A stretch of DNA of 64,000 nt, taken from positions 330,257,090 to 330,321,089 of the forward strand of contig NC_061514.1 of the NCBI RefSeq assembly GCF_022539505.1, given 5' to 3'. Numbering within the stretch: position 1 is the first letter of the stretch; each line of letters opens with the position of its first letter. A program made the position numbers and the translations under genes. The notes under the pieces were generated by a model. It was given only the letters and a program-made list of their open reading frames with translations. It made no database searches and was not told the origin of the DNA. This document shows, piece by piece, positions 21,704-33,626 of the stretch. Origin of the DNA: Lolium rigidum (Eukaryota > Streptophyta > Magnoliopsida > Poales > Poaceae).

Positions 21704-23784
21704 ATGCCGTTGCTAACTCAAGCACGATTGCAAAGAAAACACCTTTTACTTATTTCTTGCAGAGTCCGCATACCCTTTTCTCACAAAATTATTCTTTTGG
21801 AGTCATCATCGAAAGTTCTTTTCTTTTTTAGATCACTCATCATCGAAAGTTCTAGTGTTCTACTATTCACACTCTTGACGTATTATCATCTGTCTCATCT
21901 AAAGAGATTGCAAAAGACACATCATGCAGGCTAAACTTCATAGGTTCTTGAGGTCTCCACAACAAAATCCCAACCCGATTCATGGAAACCACGATGTCAA
22001 GACACCTCTTTGGTCTAAGAAAGCCCCTCTCTGTCTTTTTTTTTATTAAAAAAAACTTGCAGCGAACGCTCGAAACCGTTTATTTTCTCTATGAATTTGT
22101 CCCAATACTTCGCCTTTTCTTTTCTTTGTTTTTGTCTTTGTTCTTTCTATTTTATTTTGTTTTTGCTCGAGTTTACTAGCCTTGTCTATTTCGCCGATTT
22201 TCCATTCTATTATATCTCATTCACGAAATTCTTTTTTTTCTTTTGCCATATCGTGTTTTACCGGTGATCCTATTTGCTTATATTTGCCCAATATTTTTTA
22301 GGGAGAAAGTTCGCCGAGAGTTTCTAAGGAACATGTCATATGAAAGAAAGGAGCGAGCTTGCAAACAAGAGGTATGTCCTATGACTCCCACTTTTAAAAT
22401 TCGAAATGCATGTGCTACTTAGTAGTGTTTGAGAAATGCTATATTGAGTGGGAGTATGTCATGATGGTTAGAGTAAAGCTTTTATTATTTTGTATGCTTG
22501 GTTAAAAAAACTCTTATGCTATATTTTTATTTAGAGAACCGAGTCTTTCCTTGAAAATTAATTGTGCAACTAATTTTTTCATGAGAAAGAGTCTCTTAAA
22601 GATGACTTGGGCGTTGAAGTAATTGTCTTAAGAGTTTAGCCTTAGAGATACTCAACTCCATAGAGATTTATGATTGACTTCATAGCCCTTTTTGAAGAAA
22701 CTTGTTTGATGGAACTAGTGCTTAGAGGCAATGAGGTGCATGCCAAAAATCATCTTATTTAAACTAAAGTGAGGTATTGCTTTACGCGTGTCTTGAACCA
22801 CTAGAGGCATTCCTTGTGGGTGGTCGACAACTTCGCTGGCCATTGAACATCTACCATAAGACAACTCTAAGCTATGAGTTGATTAAACATCTGTAACAAC
22901 AATGTTATGATGGGTAAGAGTCTCGACTTTCTCTTGTGTTTGCATTGCAAACAAAGTTGGGCACTCCTATGCTTACTATGAGAAATCGCGAGGCCACAAA
23001 AGGGAAACCCTAGTTATGGTCATGAGTGTTCCTTCTAAGTATTTTTTTAGTCCGGTTATAAAACATATTACAACTTTTGGCATGGTCTCATTACTAATGA
23101 GTTGGAGTTCTTGAAGGACAATGAACGAAAAAAAGTGTTAGAAAGTCTTGAATTATTTATGTGGGTGTTTAATGAGATACTCTACTATTAAGCTTCTTTT
23201 GACTTGCCCTCTCACTTTAATTATTTAAAGTTTGAAAGTTTTCGATCCTTGGCAAGCAAATGTTGTCTAGAGAAAGGTAGATTAATTGTTGTTCATCCGA
23301 TCGTCCTTGTTAATAAAACCTCGGCTAAAATTTATTTGGCATAACAAAGCTTGTATGATATTTTGCATGTAATTTACCCGTGCTAAGCTTTTATGGGAAG
23401 AAGTGTGAGCAATGACTACCAATTGTAAGTAAACTTGCTTTTTTATTGTTTGGTTTAAACACCAAGTTCCTTGTGATTTTATCTACCTTACTCGTGGGCG
23501 ATCAAGGTTAAACTTGGGGATGCAGTGGTAAGACACTCATCTTTATCATTGTTTAAATCTTATATTATTAATTGCAGTAATGATAATATCTCTTAAACCC
23601 TTGTTAATCACTAATTATTGCATAGATGTGAAAATCCTTGTCTCTATTTATTCCTATGCAGAAATTACATTTTAAGAAGGAAATTAGAAGCAATTAAAAT
23701 ATAATTACGAGTTAGGAACTTCACTAAGTCAATCAGGCCACGGAGACACATCTTTAGAGACTTAGCGACTAGTGGTACGGTCAT
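21704..23784. other. Non-coding AT-rich sequence, possible old retrotransposon debris
   Basis: Only short frames. The phrase aacttggggatgca near 23512 resembles the purine tract region of the LTR elements further right. This suggests a decayed 3' element end, but no LTR pair could be drawn. Confidence 0.45.
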
Positions 23785-25360
23785 TGATACGTTGCAAACG
23801 TATCTATAATTTTTTATGATACATACTTGTTTTACACCAATTTATATATGTTTTGCTTACACTTCGTTGCAACTTTATACATTTTGCGGCACTACCCTAT
23901 TGATAAGATGCCACAGTGCAAGTTCCCTATTTTCTGCTGTTTTGTATTTCAGAAAAATTGTACAGGAAATATTCTCGGAATTGGACGAAAAAAAGCCGAA
24001 GTTCATATTTTACCGTAACGAAGACGGAGTCCAGAGGAGAGACGGAGAGGCTCGACAGGGTGGCCACACCATGCCATGGCGCGGGCCAACCCCTGGCCGC
24101 GCCAAGGGGTGGTATGGGGCCCCAGGCATCCACCGACCTCGCCCTTCCGCCTATTTATTCACGATCTCGGGAAAAACCTAAATACCCCGAGCCTCCATCC
24201 ACGAAAAGTTCCATCGCGGCCGCCATCAGACCCTAGCTCGGGAGGGTTCTGAAGCTCTTCCCGGCACGCTGCCGGAGGGGGAGATCATCACCGGATGCCT
24301 CTACGTCTCCATGCCCGCCTCCAAAGTGATGCGTGAGTAGTTCATCCTTGGACTATTGGTCCATAGTAGTAGCTAGATGGTTGTCTTCTCCAATTTGTGC
24401 CTCATGTTTAGATCTTGTGAGCTGCATATCATGATCAAGATCATCTTTATGTAATGCTACATGTTGTGTTTGCTGGGATCCGATGAATATTAAATACTAT
24501 GTTGAGATCGATTATATATACTTTTCATATGTTATTTGTGATCTTGCATGCTCTCCGTTGCTAGTAGTAAATGCTTGTGACTCTAAAAGGGGGTATTTAT
24601 GCTCGATAGTGGTTTCATGCCTCTAGTTTTCTGGAAGAGTGACAATAACTTCTAGATTGTAGATGTGTTGTTGCTACTAGGGAGAAAACAACAATGTTTT
24701 GTCGAAAGATAATTCTATTGTTTACTTTACACACATTGCTTAATACGATAATCTGTTGCTTGCAACTTAATACTGGAAGGGGTTCGGATGATAACCGAAA
24801 GGTGGATTATTAGTCATAGACGCAGTTGGATTACGGTCTATGTATTATGTTGTAATGCCCAAACCAATCTCATAGTAATAATCTTGTCATGTATGGTCTC
24901 TATTATGTAAATTGTCCAGCCGTAATTTGTTCACCCAACATGTTATTTATCTTTATGGAGAGACACCTCTAGTGAACTGTGGATCCCGGTCCTTTCTTTT
25001 ACACTGATAAAATCATCCTCTTATGTTTACTTACTGCAAACACTGTTATCTTTAATTTCAGTGCAAATAAACATCTCTTTCCACACTATACATTTAATCC
25101 TTTGTGTTCAGCAAAACTGGTGAGATTGACAACCTCACTGTAAGTTGGTGTAAAGTATTTTGGTTGTGTTGCGCAGGTTCCACGTTGTTGCTAACGTCGG
25201 TAGTGCGCCGTGCTACAAGTCAGCTAGCAACACCTTCAGAAGTCACGCTTTCTCCTACTGGTCGATTAAACCTTGGTTTCCTGCTGTGAAAAAACTTGCT
25301 ACCATGCTCATCATACCTTCCTCTTGGGGTTCTCCAATGGTGTGCAATCTGCGCTCATCA
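23785..25360 (+). repeat. 5' LTR of element C
   Basis: 1576 bp, starting TGATACGTTGC and ending GCGCTCATCA. It matches the fragment at 46745-47203. Confidence 0.88.
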
Positions 25361-25371
25361 AGCTCTTTTTC

Positions 25372-25452
25372 TGGCGCCGCTGCCGGGGAGCAAGACACTC
25401 CATCAAGCCCGTCAACCGCCATCAAATCTTTTTCTTGCGCCGTTGCCGGGGA
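25372..25452 (+). other. Duplicated primer-binding module of element C
   Basis: TGGCGCCGCTGCCGGGGA at 25372-25389, and a second copy ending GCGCCGTTGCCGGGGA at 25437-25452. Both resemble the complement of the plant tRNA-Asp 3' end. Confidence 0.7.
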
Positions 25453-26111
25453 GAAAGAGAATTTCTGCAAGGGGGGTCTCTCATCTCCAATCTCTTTATT
25501 TTTTTATAGTTTTTCTTAGTTTATTTTACTTTGTCTTGTTTGCTTCATTATATCAAAAACACACACAAAAATTAGTTTCTATTATAGCTTTTATTTATGT
25601 TGCTCTGTTTTAATTTTGCTAAAATGGGTACTCTTGAAAACACTAAGTTGTGTGACTTTACTAGCACAAACTACAATGATTTTATTTGTACACCTATTGC
25701 TCCACCTGCTCCTGAAGCGGCTTTCTATGAAATTAAACCTGTTTTGTTAAATCTTGTTATGAAAGAGCAATTTTCTGATGTTAGTACTGATGATGCTGCT
25801 TCTCACCTTAATAATTTTATTGAACTTTGTGAGATGCAAAAGTATAAGAATGTAGATGGTGACATTATAAAACTGAAATTGTTTCCTTTCTCTTCGAGAG
25901 GGAAAGCTAAAGGTTGGTTGCTATCTTTGCCTAGAAATAGTATTGATTCTTGGGTTAAATACAAAGATGATTTTATTGGAAAATATTATCCTCCTGCTAA
26001 GATTATATCCTTGAGAAACGACATAATGAAATTTAGACAATTTGATAATGAACATGTTGCTCAAGCTTGGGAAATAATGAAGTCTTTGGTAAAGAATTGT
26101 CCCACTCATGG

Positions 26112-26499
26112 TGACATAGGCATCCCCAATGGGCCTGCCGAAGATAGTACCCGGGGTTTACTGAAGGCCCACTTCCCGAGTTTATGAAGCCCGGAAGCCC
26201 AATTAAGAGATAGTTTGGAAAGATAGAGTTGTATTAGGAATATTTGACATGTAACTATTACGGGACGAACTCAAAGAGTCTCCTGGACTTTGTAACTTGT
26301 GCATCACGAAACCCTCGGCTCCACCTATATAAGGGGGAGTCGAGGGAGAAAGAGAGGATCGATTTCATTGTCAACACAACCCTAGTTTTCTAGCAGTTGA
26401 GTACTTTTCCGGCTGAACCCTCGAGATCTACTTGCCCTCTACTTCCTACTAAAACCCTAGTCTACAATATGTAGGCATTGACAAGTCGATACCTTGTCA
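26112..26499 (+). repeat. 5' LTR of element D
   Basis: 388 bp, TGACATAGGC to CCTTGTCA. A TATA signal (ctatataagg) lies near 26326. Confidence 0.93.
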
Positions 26500-26501
26500 A
26501 T

Positions 26502-26519
26502 TGGTGCCGTCTGTGGGGA
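26502..26519 (+). other. Candidate primer-binding site of element D
   Basis: TGGTGCCGTCTGTGGGGA starts 2 nt after the LTR end. The tRNA was not identified. Confidence 0.65.
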
Positions 26520-26545
26520 TTAGAGGCGACAAGGAGCTGATCTCG

Positions 26546-28890
26546 ATGGCACGCTCAACATCGTCGACGTCTTCGGTAGCAAGCAACGCGTTGGACAGAG
26601 GTAAACAGATCGAAATTGGTCTAGTTGATTTTGTTCCTCACCCGCCCTCCCGTTTGGATGCATATGCGTATCTGGAGGAGCCTATAGAGATGACGTTCGG
26701 AAGGTTCCACTTCCGCATCGGAAAAGAAGGATCGCATCGTCACGAGGTTCCGATTTCGTCGGGATCGTCGGCGGTCGGTTCCGATCTTTCGGAATCATCG
26801 GCATCGTTCGAGACAGGCGACGAGGAGATTTCGCCGCCACGCTTCGTCAAAACTACGACAAGCAAAAAACTCGCCAAGATCTTCGGCAACATGTCCTTCG
26901 AGTCGTCTGCGGACTCCAGTATAAGCAGCGACTCAGACAGCGTCGACAGCTTCAGCTTCATCGACAAATCTACTTCTATTAGGGGGGGGTCTTCGCCGAT
27001 CTATACGACGGTGTCACCAATCCCGACAAAGATCAAGCTTCAAAATACCATCAAATATATGCAATCGGAGAAACAAGTCGCCCACAGGAGGAGACATCAG
27101 AGGCTTTCGATGATGCGGGAAATCCGTACATCGATCCCGCTGATCTTACGCGAGGTTTGGGAACCAAATATGTTGGACCTGCAACACGACAGATGGTACA
27201 ACTCCCGCAAGCAGTGTGGGACAGAGTCGCAAGAGCTATTGATGGCACGGAGCCAATGACTACGGCCGCCACAGCTGAAGAGTTACAAGCATACCAATAT
27301 AGACTAGCCCGTGCTAGACGAGAACTCGAAAAGCAGAAAGCTGCGCTGGATAGGAGGCAAGCCGCGGCTTCCGAGTCAAGAAGGCGAAGAGCTGAGTTGA
27401 GTGGACAATCAGGCACTTCAGGAGGAGATAGTCACAGAGCAGCTCGCAATAGGGCAAGGTCGCGGTTGCAGAATATACTTGAGGCAGAGAGGGAGAACCT
27501 AGTCCAAAATCTTGACATGTCCTTTATGTCGATAGATACAAGGGGAAATATTATCCCAAAGACACCAGAAGCTGGATATCTGGCGACACAAGCTTTCATC
27601 TTAGCGTCCAGGCCACCTCCCGGAGATCCAAGAGAAGCATTGTATAACATGGCCATGGCAGGATGTGGAACCATGGGAACAGCGTTCGCGGGCACAAGCA
27701 CGCCTCCCGAAGGCTCTACAAGGCAAAATAGTCCACGACCTATAGCAGTAGTGCAGGACCCTCCGAGAACGAGTGGGGCAAGAGATACAGCGACACAGGC
27801 AAGGGTAGATAGAGCGCGACAAGAAAGAAGAGAACGTAGGGACACACCAGAGGTTGACGAGGAGGATCTGTGTGGGCTCCCGTGCTTCACGCGGCGAGTT
27901 CGCAGAACACGGGTTCCATCCGGGTTTAAGCTACCCGACAATTACAAAAAGTTCGATGGCCTGCAAGATCCTGAGGATTGGTTAATCGACTATCTGGAGA
28001 CGGTGAAGTTGATGGGTGGAACCAGAGCAACGGTCATGCAAAGCATCCAGGTGCACTTGAGTGGAGCAGCACAGTCGTGGATAAAAAAGCTGCCTCCTGG
28101 TTCCATCGACAGCTGGGAAAATTTCGAGGACATATTCGTGAAGAATTTCTTGTCCACGTGCAAGAAACCCGCGTCATTGGAGTAGCTAAGGGCCTGCAGA
28201 TAAAAGCATGATGAATCAATGAGGATGTATATACAGAGGTGGAACATCATCAAAAACTCGGCAGAAAACATATCTGATGAAAGAGCAATAGATGCGTTTG
28301 TTGCTGGAATCCGAAGGAGGGACTTCATCGAGGATTTGGGAAGAACCAACCCGAAAACAATAGCAGCACTCATGGAAATAGCGAACCGCTGGGCAGATGG
28401 AGAATATGCTGTTCATAATAAACGGCACAGGTCGCCTGAGGATGAGCGCAATCGAAACTAACAAAATATGCGACGATTCTCTCGACAGTTCTCAGATTAT
28501 GACGCTCCCGGCCAAATATCGGCTGGCTTTCGAGGAAACAACGGGGGAAGTAATCGAGATGACTATCAAAAGAGTGGCGAGCAGTGAAACGATTACAAGG
28601 AAGGCTCTCGTCCCAATAGGCAAAATAATGGACCAAGGTTTCAGAGGCCGTATGTATCACCCGAGGATCTCTTAAACGGACCATGTCAAATGCACTTTTT
28701 CCTCGACAACAATGGAAAGAGGCACTCAGGGCATCTGCAGAAGGACTGCCGAACTTTTCTAGCACTACATCGATATGCAGGGCATACCAGCACGCAAGCA
28801 GTAAACAGAAACCCCCAGGGGCCAAGGAGTGAGATTCACCTTCCACCTCCACCCGCAATCACGGACGAAAATCGGCACCAGCTGCAAATA
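26546..28890 (+). pseudogene. gag of element D, broken by one frameshift and four nonsense codons
   Basis: The start ATG at 26546 (MARSTSSTSSVAS) opens a Ser-rich leader. A run of eight G at 26982-26989 marks a frameshift, after which the frame reads FADLYDGVTNPD. The coiled-coil-like region near 27290-27370 (LARARRELEKQKAALDRRQ) precedes the gag core (LPDNYKKFDGLQDPEDWL, AAQSWIKKLPPGSIDSWENF). The frame continues through stops at 28183 (TAG), 28201 (TAA), 28459 (TAA) and near 28588 (TGA). It then reaches a Cys/His segment (CQMHFFLD, then KDC) near 28685-28750. All four stops can be explained by C-to-T changes. The frame ends at the junction with the antisense gene. Confidence 0.85.
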
Positions 28891-28996
28891 GCGCTCCCTC
28901 CTTCTTCATCAAACCAAGCTTCTTCATCAAGTTCGAGTCTTGGTTTGAGATCTTGGATCTCTCCCACTCGGAAACCTCCAGATCTTGCGCTGCCAT
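28859..28996 (-). pseudogene. 5' end of an antisense gene in element D (gypsy-type 'putative transposase' N-terminus)
   Basis: Minus-strand ATG at 28996 gives MAAQDLEVSEWERSKISNQD followed by a KKLGLMKKEGAL stretch. I recall this start from the plant family called 'putative gypsy type transposon' (Pfam Transposase_28), which in grass elements lies antisense between pol and the 3' LTR. After about 36 codons it runs into reversed gag sequence and stops. The flank at 28997-29282 looks like its 5' UTR and promoter, with ATAAATAG on the minus strand at 29181-29174. The rest of the gene is deleted. Confidence 0.6.
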
Positions 28997-29282
28997 GCTT
29001 GTTTCGGGAGTGGTGTGCTTGGTGAGCCTCGCTCGTGGTGGCATCAACGTTGGCGTTGGAGAGATTGAGGAGGAGGACGAGCGCAGGAGCTTGCTTGGTT
29101 GTAATGGAAGTTTTTGGGCAGAGAGAGGATATGAGCGCGGCGCAGCGAAGGGGATTTCTGAGGAAGAAGAAGACTATTTATGCCAGGCCATCGAAACTCC
29201 GCGCCGTTGGATGGTGGGAGAATGGATTTGATGCCCTACACGTGTTTCCAAGGGTAAAAACGTATTTTTACTATGAGGGAAC

Positions 29283-30763
29283 TGATACGTCTCAAACGTA
29301 TCTATAATTTCTTATGTTCCATGCTAGTTTTATGACAATACCTACATGTTTTATTCATACTTTATATCATTTTGATGCATTTTCCGGTACTAACCTATTA
29401 ACAAGATGCCGAAGTGCCAGTTCCTGTTTTCTGCTGTTTTTGGTTTCAGAAATCCTACACATGAAATATTCTCGGAATTGTACGAAACAAAAGCCCCCGG
29501 TCTTATTTTCCACGGAGGCTTCCAGAACACCGAAGAGGAGACGAAGAGGAGCCACGAGGCGGCCACACCCTAGGGGGGCGCGGCCCCACCCCTGGGCGCG
29601 CCGCCCTATGGGGTGGGCCCCTCGGGACTCCACCGACATCTCCCCTTCGCCTATATATCCCTCCATCTCCGAAAACCCTAAGACAACCCGACGATATTCC
29701 ACGAACAGTTCCGTAGCCGCCGCCATCGCGAAAACAAGTTTCGGGGGACAGAAGTCTCTGTTTCGGCACGCCGCCGGGACGGGGAATTGCCCCCAGAGTC
29801 ATCTCCATCGACACCACCGCCATCTTCATTGCCGTTGCTGTCTCCCATGATGAGGAGGGAGTAGTTCTCCCCCGAGGCTAAGGGCTCTACCGGTAGCTAT
29901 GTGGTTCATCTCTCTCTCCCATGGGTGATCTTTATGTGATCATGAGCTTTGTATCACTATCAATCTATGTGCTACTCTAGTGATGTTATTAAAGTAGTCT
30001 ATTCCTCCTCCATGATGTAAAGTTGACAGTGTGTGCATCATGTAGTACTTGGCGTAGGTTATGATTGTAATCTCTTGTAGATTATGAAGTTGACTATTAC
30101 TATGATAGTATTGATGTGATCTATTCCCCCTTTCATAGCTATTGGTGACAGTGTGTATGCTATGTTAGTACTCGGTCTAAATTGCAACGGTCTATTATGC
30201 ACTCTAGAGGTTACTTTAATATGAACTCCGGACGTTGTGGAGCTTGTTTACTCCGGCTTGAGGTGTGATTTTATAGCCCTACACAATGAATGGTGTTTGT
30301 TATCCAACAAGAGAGTGTTTGAAAGTAGCACAAGTGAAGAGAGGTTATTTATTTATGTGATCATTATTGAGAGTGTCCACTAGTGAAAGTATGATCCCTA
30401 GGCCTTTTTTCAAAGCATTGAAACCCCGTTCCAATAAGTTCTGCTACATGTTTGCTTGCTACCATTTTTATTTCAGATTGCAATTACTACTTACAATCAT
30501 CCATATTACTTGTATTTCACTATCTCTTCGCCGAACTAGTGCACCTATACATCTGACAAGTGTATTAGGTGTGTTGGGGACACAAGAGACTTCTTGTATA
30601 TTAATTGCAGGTGGTTGCTTGAGAGGGATATCTTTGACCTCTACCTCCCCGAGTTCGATAAACCTTGGGTGATTCACTTAAGGGAAACTTGCTGCTGTTC
30701 TACAAACCTCTGCTCTTGGAGGCCCAACACTGTCTACGGGAATAGAAGCGTGCGTAGACATCA
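29283..30763 (+). repeat. 5' LTR of element E
   Basis: 1481 bp, TGATACGTCTCAAACG to GTAGACATCA, with TATATAT near 29653. Confidence 0.88.
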
Positions 30764-30772
30764 AGCTATTTT

Positions 30773-30860
30773 CCGGCGCCGTTGCCGGGTGAGGTAAGGT
30801 AAAAGGTATTCACATCCTCCGACTACTAAGCTATTTCCTAGCACTGTTGCCGGTGTGTGA
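30773..30860 (+). other. Two primer-binding-like modules of element E
   Basis: CCGGCGCCGTTGCCGGGTGA at 30773-30792 and a decayed copy CTAGCACTGTTGCCGGTG at about 30838-30855. These are the tRNA-Asp-type site and its duplicate. Confidence 0.6.
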
Positions 30861-30940
30861 GTGCTCGAAGTTATTTCCTTTAGATCCTGCAATTATATCT
30901 TTTTGTTTCTTGTTTTTATTTTTTTCACTACTTAGGCTTA

Positions 30941-31672
30941 ATGGAAAACAACAAAAAAAATTAGAGATCTTTATGAAATTTATATTGAATTAGGACATGA
31001 TGTGTTTGAAGAGAGAATTAAAAAAACCCATGGAACTTTGTTTGCAAAATAGTTGTAGCAATGTTATTAGCATGAACTCTTTGAACACTATTATTGCTAA
31101 TGCTATGGAAGAATTTAAGCTTGGGGAAGTCTGGTTGTGATATTTTTAGTCCCCCAAGTTTTGAAGAGAAAATTTTCTTTGATGATACTTTGCCTCCCAT
31201 TTATGATGATTATAATGATAGTGGTATTTTGGTGACACCTACTATGGAGGATAAAGTTTATTATGATTACACCATGCCTGCAATTTATGATGATTACAAT
31301 GATGGTTGTGATAGTTTTACTCCCACTATTACTAATAAAATTGATTATGCTTATGTGGAGAGTAATGATACTTTTATGCATGTGAATAAGAATGCTTTAT
31401 GTGATAGTTATATTGTTGAGTTTGTTCATGATGCTATTGGAAATTATTATGAGAGAGGAAATGGTTGTAGAAATTTTCATGGTACTAAAACACCTCTCTA
31501 TATGCTGAAAATTTTGAAGTTGCTCGTGTTTTATCTTCGAATGCTTGTCACTTTGATCTTCATGAATTTATTTGTGTACAAGATTCCTATGCATAGGAAG
31601 CGGGTTAGGCTTAAATTTGTTTCATACTTGATTTTTGATGCTCTCTTCGCTTCAACTCTCATCCTTATGTGA
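30941..31672 (+). pseudogene. Cargo ORF of element E with repeated YDDYND motifs, frameshifted
   Basis: It starts at ATG 30941 (MENNKK), where an eight-A run causes a shift. Further breaks lie near 31050 and 31125. The longest clear part (about 31115-31672) has PPIYDDYNDSG and PAIYDDYNDGC in tandem style, then SNDTFMHVNKNALCDSYIVE and a Leu/Phe-rich C-terminal part. It is neither gag, protease nor pol. I recall similar predicted proteins, without known domain, from other wheat elements of this LTR group. Its function is unknown; the hydrophobic C-terminus might contact membranes. The break points show that this copy is inactive. Confidence 0.7.
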
Positions 31673-33626
31673 GCATCATTAAAATTACTGAGCGCATCTT
31701 AATGGCTATAAAGAAAGCACTTCTTGGAAGATAACCCATGTTTTTATTTTGCTACTGTTTTGTTGTGTCTTGGAAGTTGTTACTACTGTAGCAACCTCTC
31801 CTTATCTTTATTTTATTGCATTGTTGTGCCAAGTAAAGTCTTTGATAGAAGGTTGATACTAGATTAGGATTTCTGCACAGAAACAGATTTCTAGCTGTCA
31901 CGAATTTGAGTAGATCTCTCTGTAGGAAACTCTAAAAAATCTGCGAAACTTCATGAGTAATCCTCAGATATGTACGCAACTTTAATTCAATTTGAGCTTC
32001 TTCATCTGAGCATGTTAAGTGCCTCGAAAAAATTCGTCTTTACGGACTGTTCTGTTTTGACAGATTCTGCCTTTTATTTCACATTGCCTCTTTTACTCGT
32101 GTTTGAGTGGATTTCTTTGCTCCATTAAATTTCAGTAGCCTTGGGTAATGTCCGGAAGTGTTGGGAATGATTGTGTCCTTGCTGAACATGTGAATTTTTG
32201 ATTATGCACTAACCCTCTAATGAGATTGTTTTGAGTTTGGTGTGAAGGAAGTTTTCAAGGATCAAGAGAGGAGGATGATATAATATGATCAAGAAGAGTG
32301 AAAAGTCTAAGCTTGGGGATGCCCCCGTGGTTCATCCCTGCATATTTCAAGAAGACTCAAGCATCTAAGCTTGGGGATGCCCAATGCATCCTCTTCTTCA
32401 TCAACAACTTATCAGGTCACCTCTAGTGAAACTATATTTTTATTCCGTCACATCTTATGTGCTTTACTTGGAGCGTCTGTGTGCTTTTATTTTCGTTTTG
32501 TTATCTTAGTTCTTTGAATAAATTCGGATCCTAGCAATCCATGTGTGGGAGAGAGACACGCTCCGCTTTTTCATTTGAACACTTGTGTTCTTCGTTTTAC
32601 TTTAATATTCATGGCTAAAGTTGAAAGCCGCCTCATTGCCATTTGGTTGGAAACAGAAAATGCTTCATGTGGTAATTGGTATATTGTCTTGAATAATTTG
32701 ATACTTGGCAATTGTTTTAAGTTCTCAAGTAGATCATGTTTAAGCTCTTGCATCATGTAGTTGAACCTATTAGTGGAGAACTACCGTAGAGCTTGTTGAA
32801 ATTTGGTTTGCATGATTGGTCTCTCTAAAGTCTAGATATTTTCTGGTAAAAGTGTTTGAACAACAAGGAGACAGTGTAGAGTCTTATAATGCTTGCAATA
32901 TGTTCTTATGTAAGTTTTGCTATACCAGTTCATACTTGTGTTTGTTTCAAACAATCTTGCTAGCCAAACCCTTGTACTGAGAGGGAATGCTTCTCGTGCA
33001 TCCAAAACCTTGAGCCAAAACTTATGCCATTTGTGTCCACCATAACTACCTACTATGTGGTATTTCTCTGCCATTCCAAGTAAATTGCTTGCGTGCTACC
33101 TTTAAAATTCCATTCCTTGTCTTTGCAATACATAGCTCATGGAAAATAGCCTAAAAACTATTGTGGTATTGAATATGTTGCTTATGTATCTTATTTCTTA
33201 TAAGTTGCTTGTTGAGCGGTAACCATGTTTCTGGGGACGCCATCAACTGTTACACTTTTGTTGAATATCATGTGAGTTGCTATGCATGTTCGTCTTGTCT
33301 GAAGTAAGGGTGATTTATCATGATTAAATGGTTTGAGTATGCATATTGTTATAGAAGAACATTGGGCCGCCAACCAAAGCCATGTATCATGGTGGAAGTT
33401 TCAGCTTGGGACATTAATCCTCAAATCTCTTATGAGAATATTATTCGTTGTTGAATGCTTAAAGCATTAAAGAGGAGTCCATTATCCGTTTTCTATGTTG
33501 TCCCTGGAGATGGATGTCCTCAAGTTGAGATCTATCAAAATCGAGAAATCAAATGCGATCTATCTCCTTGGACCTTTGTACAGGTGGCATAGAGGTACCC
33601 CTTTGTGACACTTGGTTGAAACATAT
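31673..33626 (+). other. 3' non-coding region of element E (left of F)
   Basis: No gene. It aligns in order with 53800-55680 (H) and 61060-62970 (I). It includes the repeated phrase ctaagcttggggatgcccc near 32310. Confidence 0.8.

Noticed and set aside
29314..29850. Frames of 100-180 codons in the LTRs, repeated at 39407, 49723, 56391 and 58517
   Set aside because: They lie at the same place in each LTR copy, start near the TGATACG edge and change frame between copies. They are LTR leader sequence, not genes.
32832..33074. Short minus-strand frames such as MAEKYHIVGSYGGHKWHKF, seen also at 62225-62416 and in G
   Set aside because: They recur in the 3' non-coding region of related elements. 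The shared reading comes from element homology, and I see no sign of a conserved protein.
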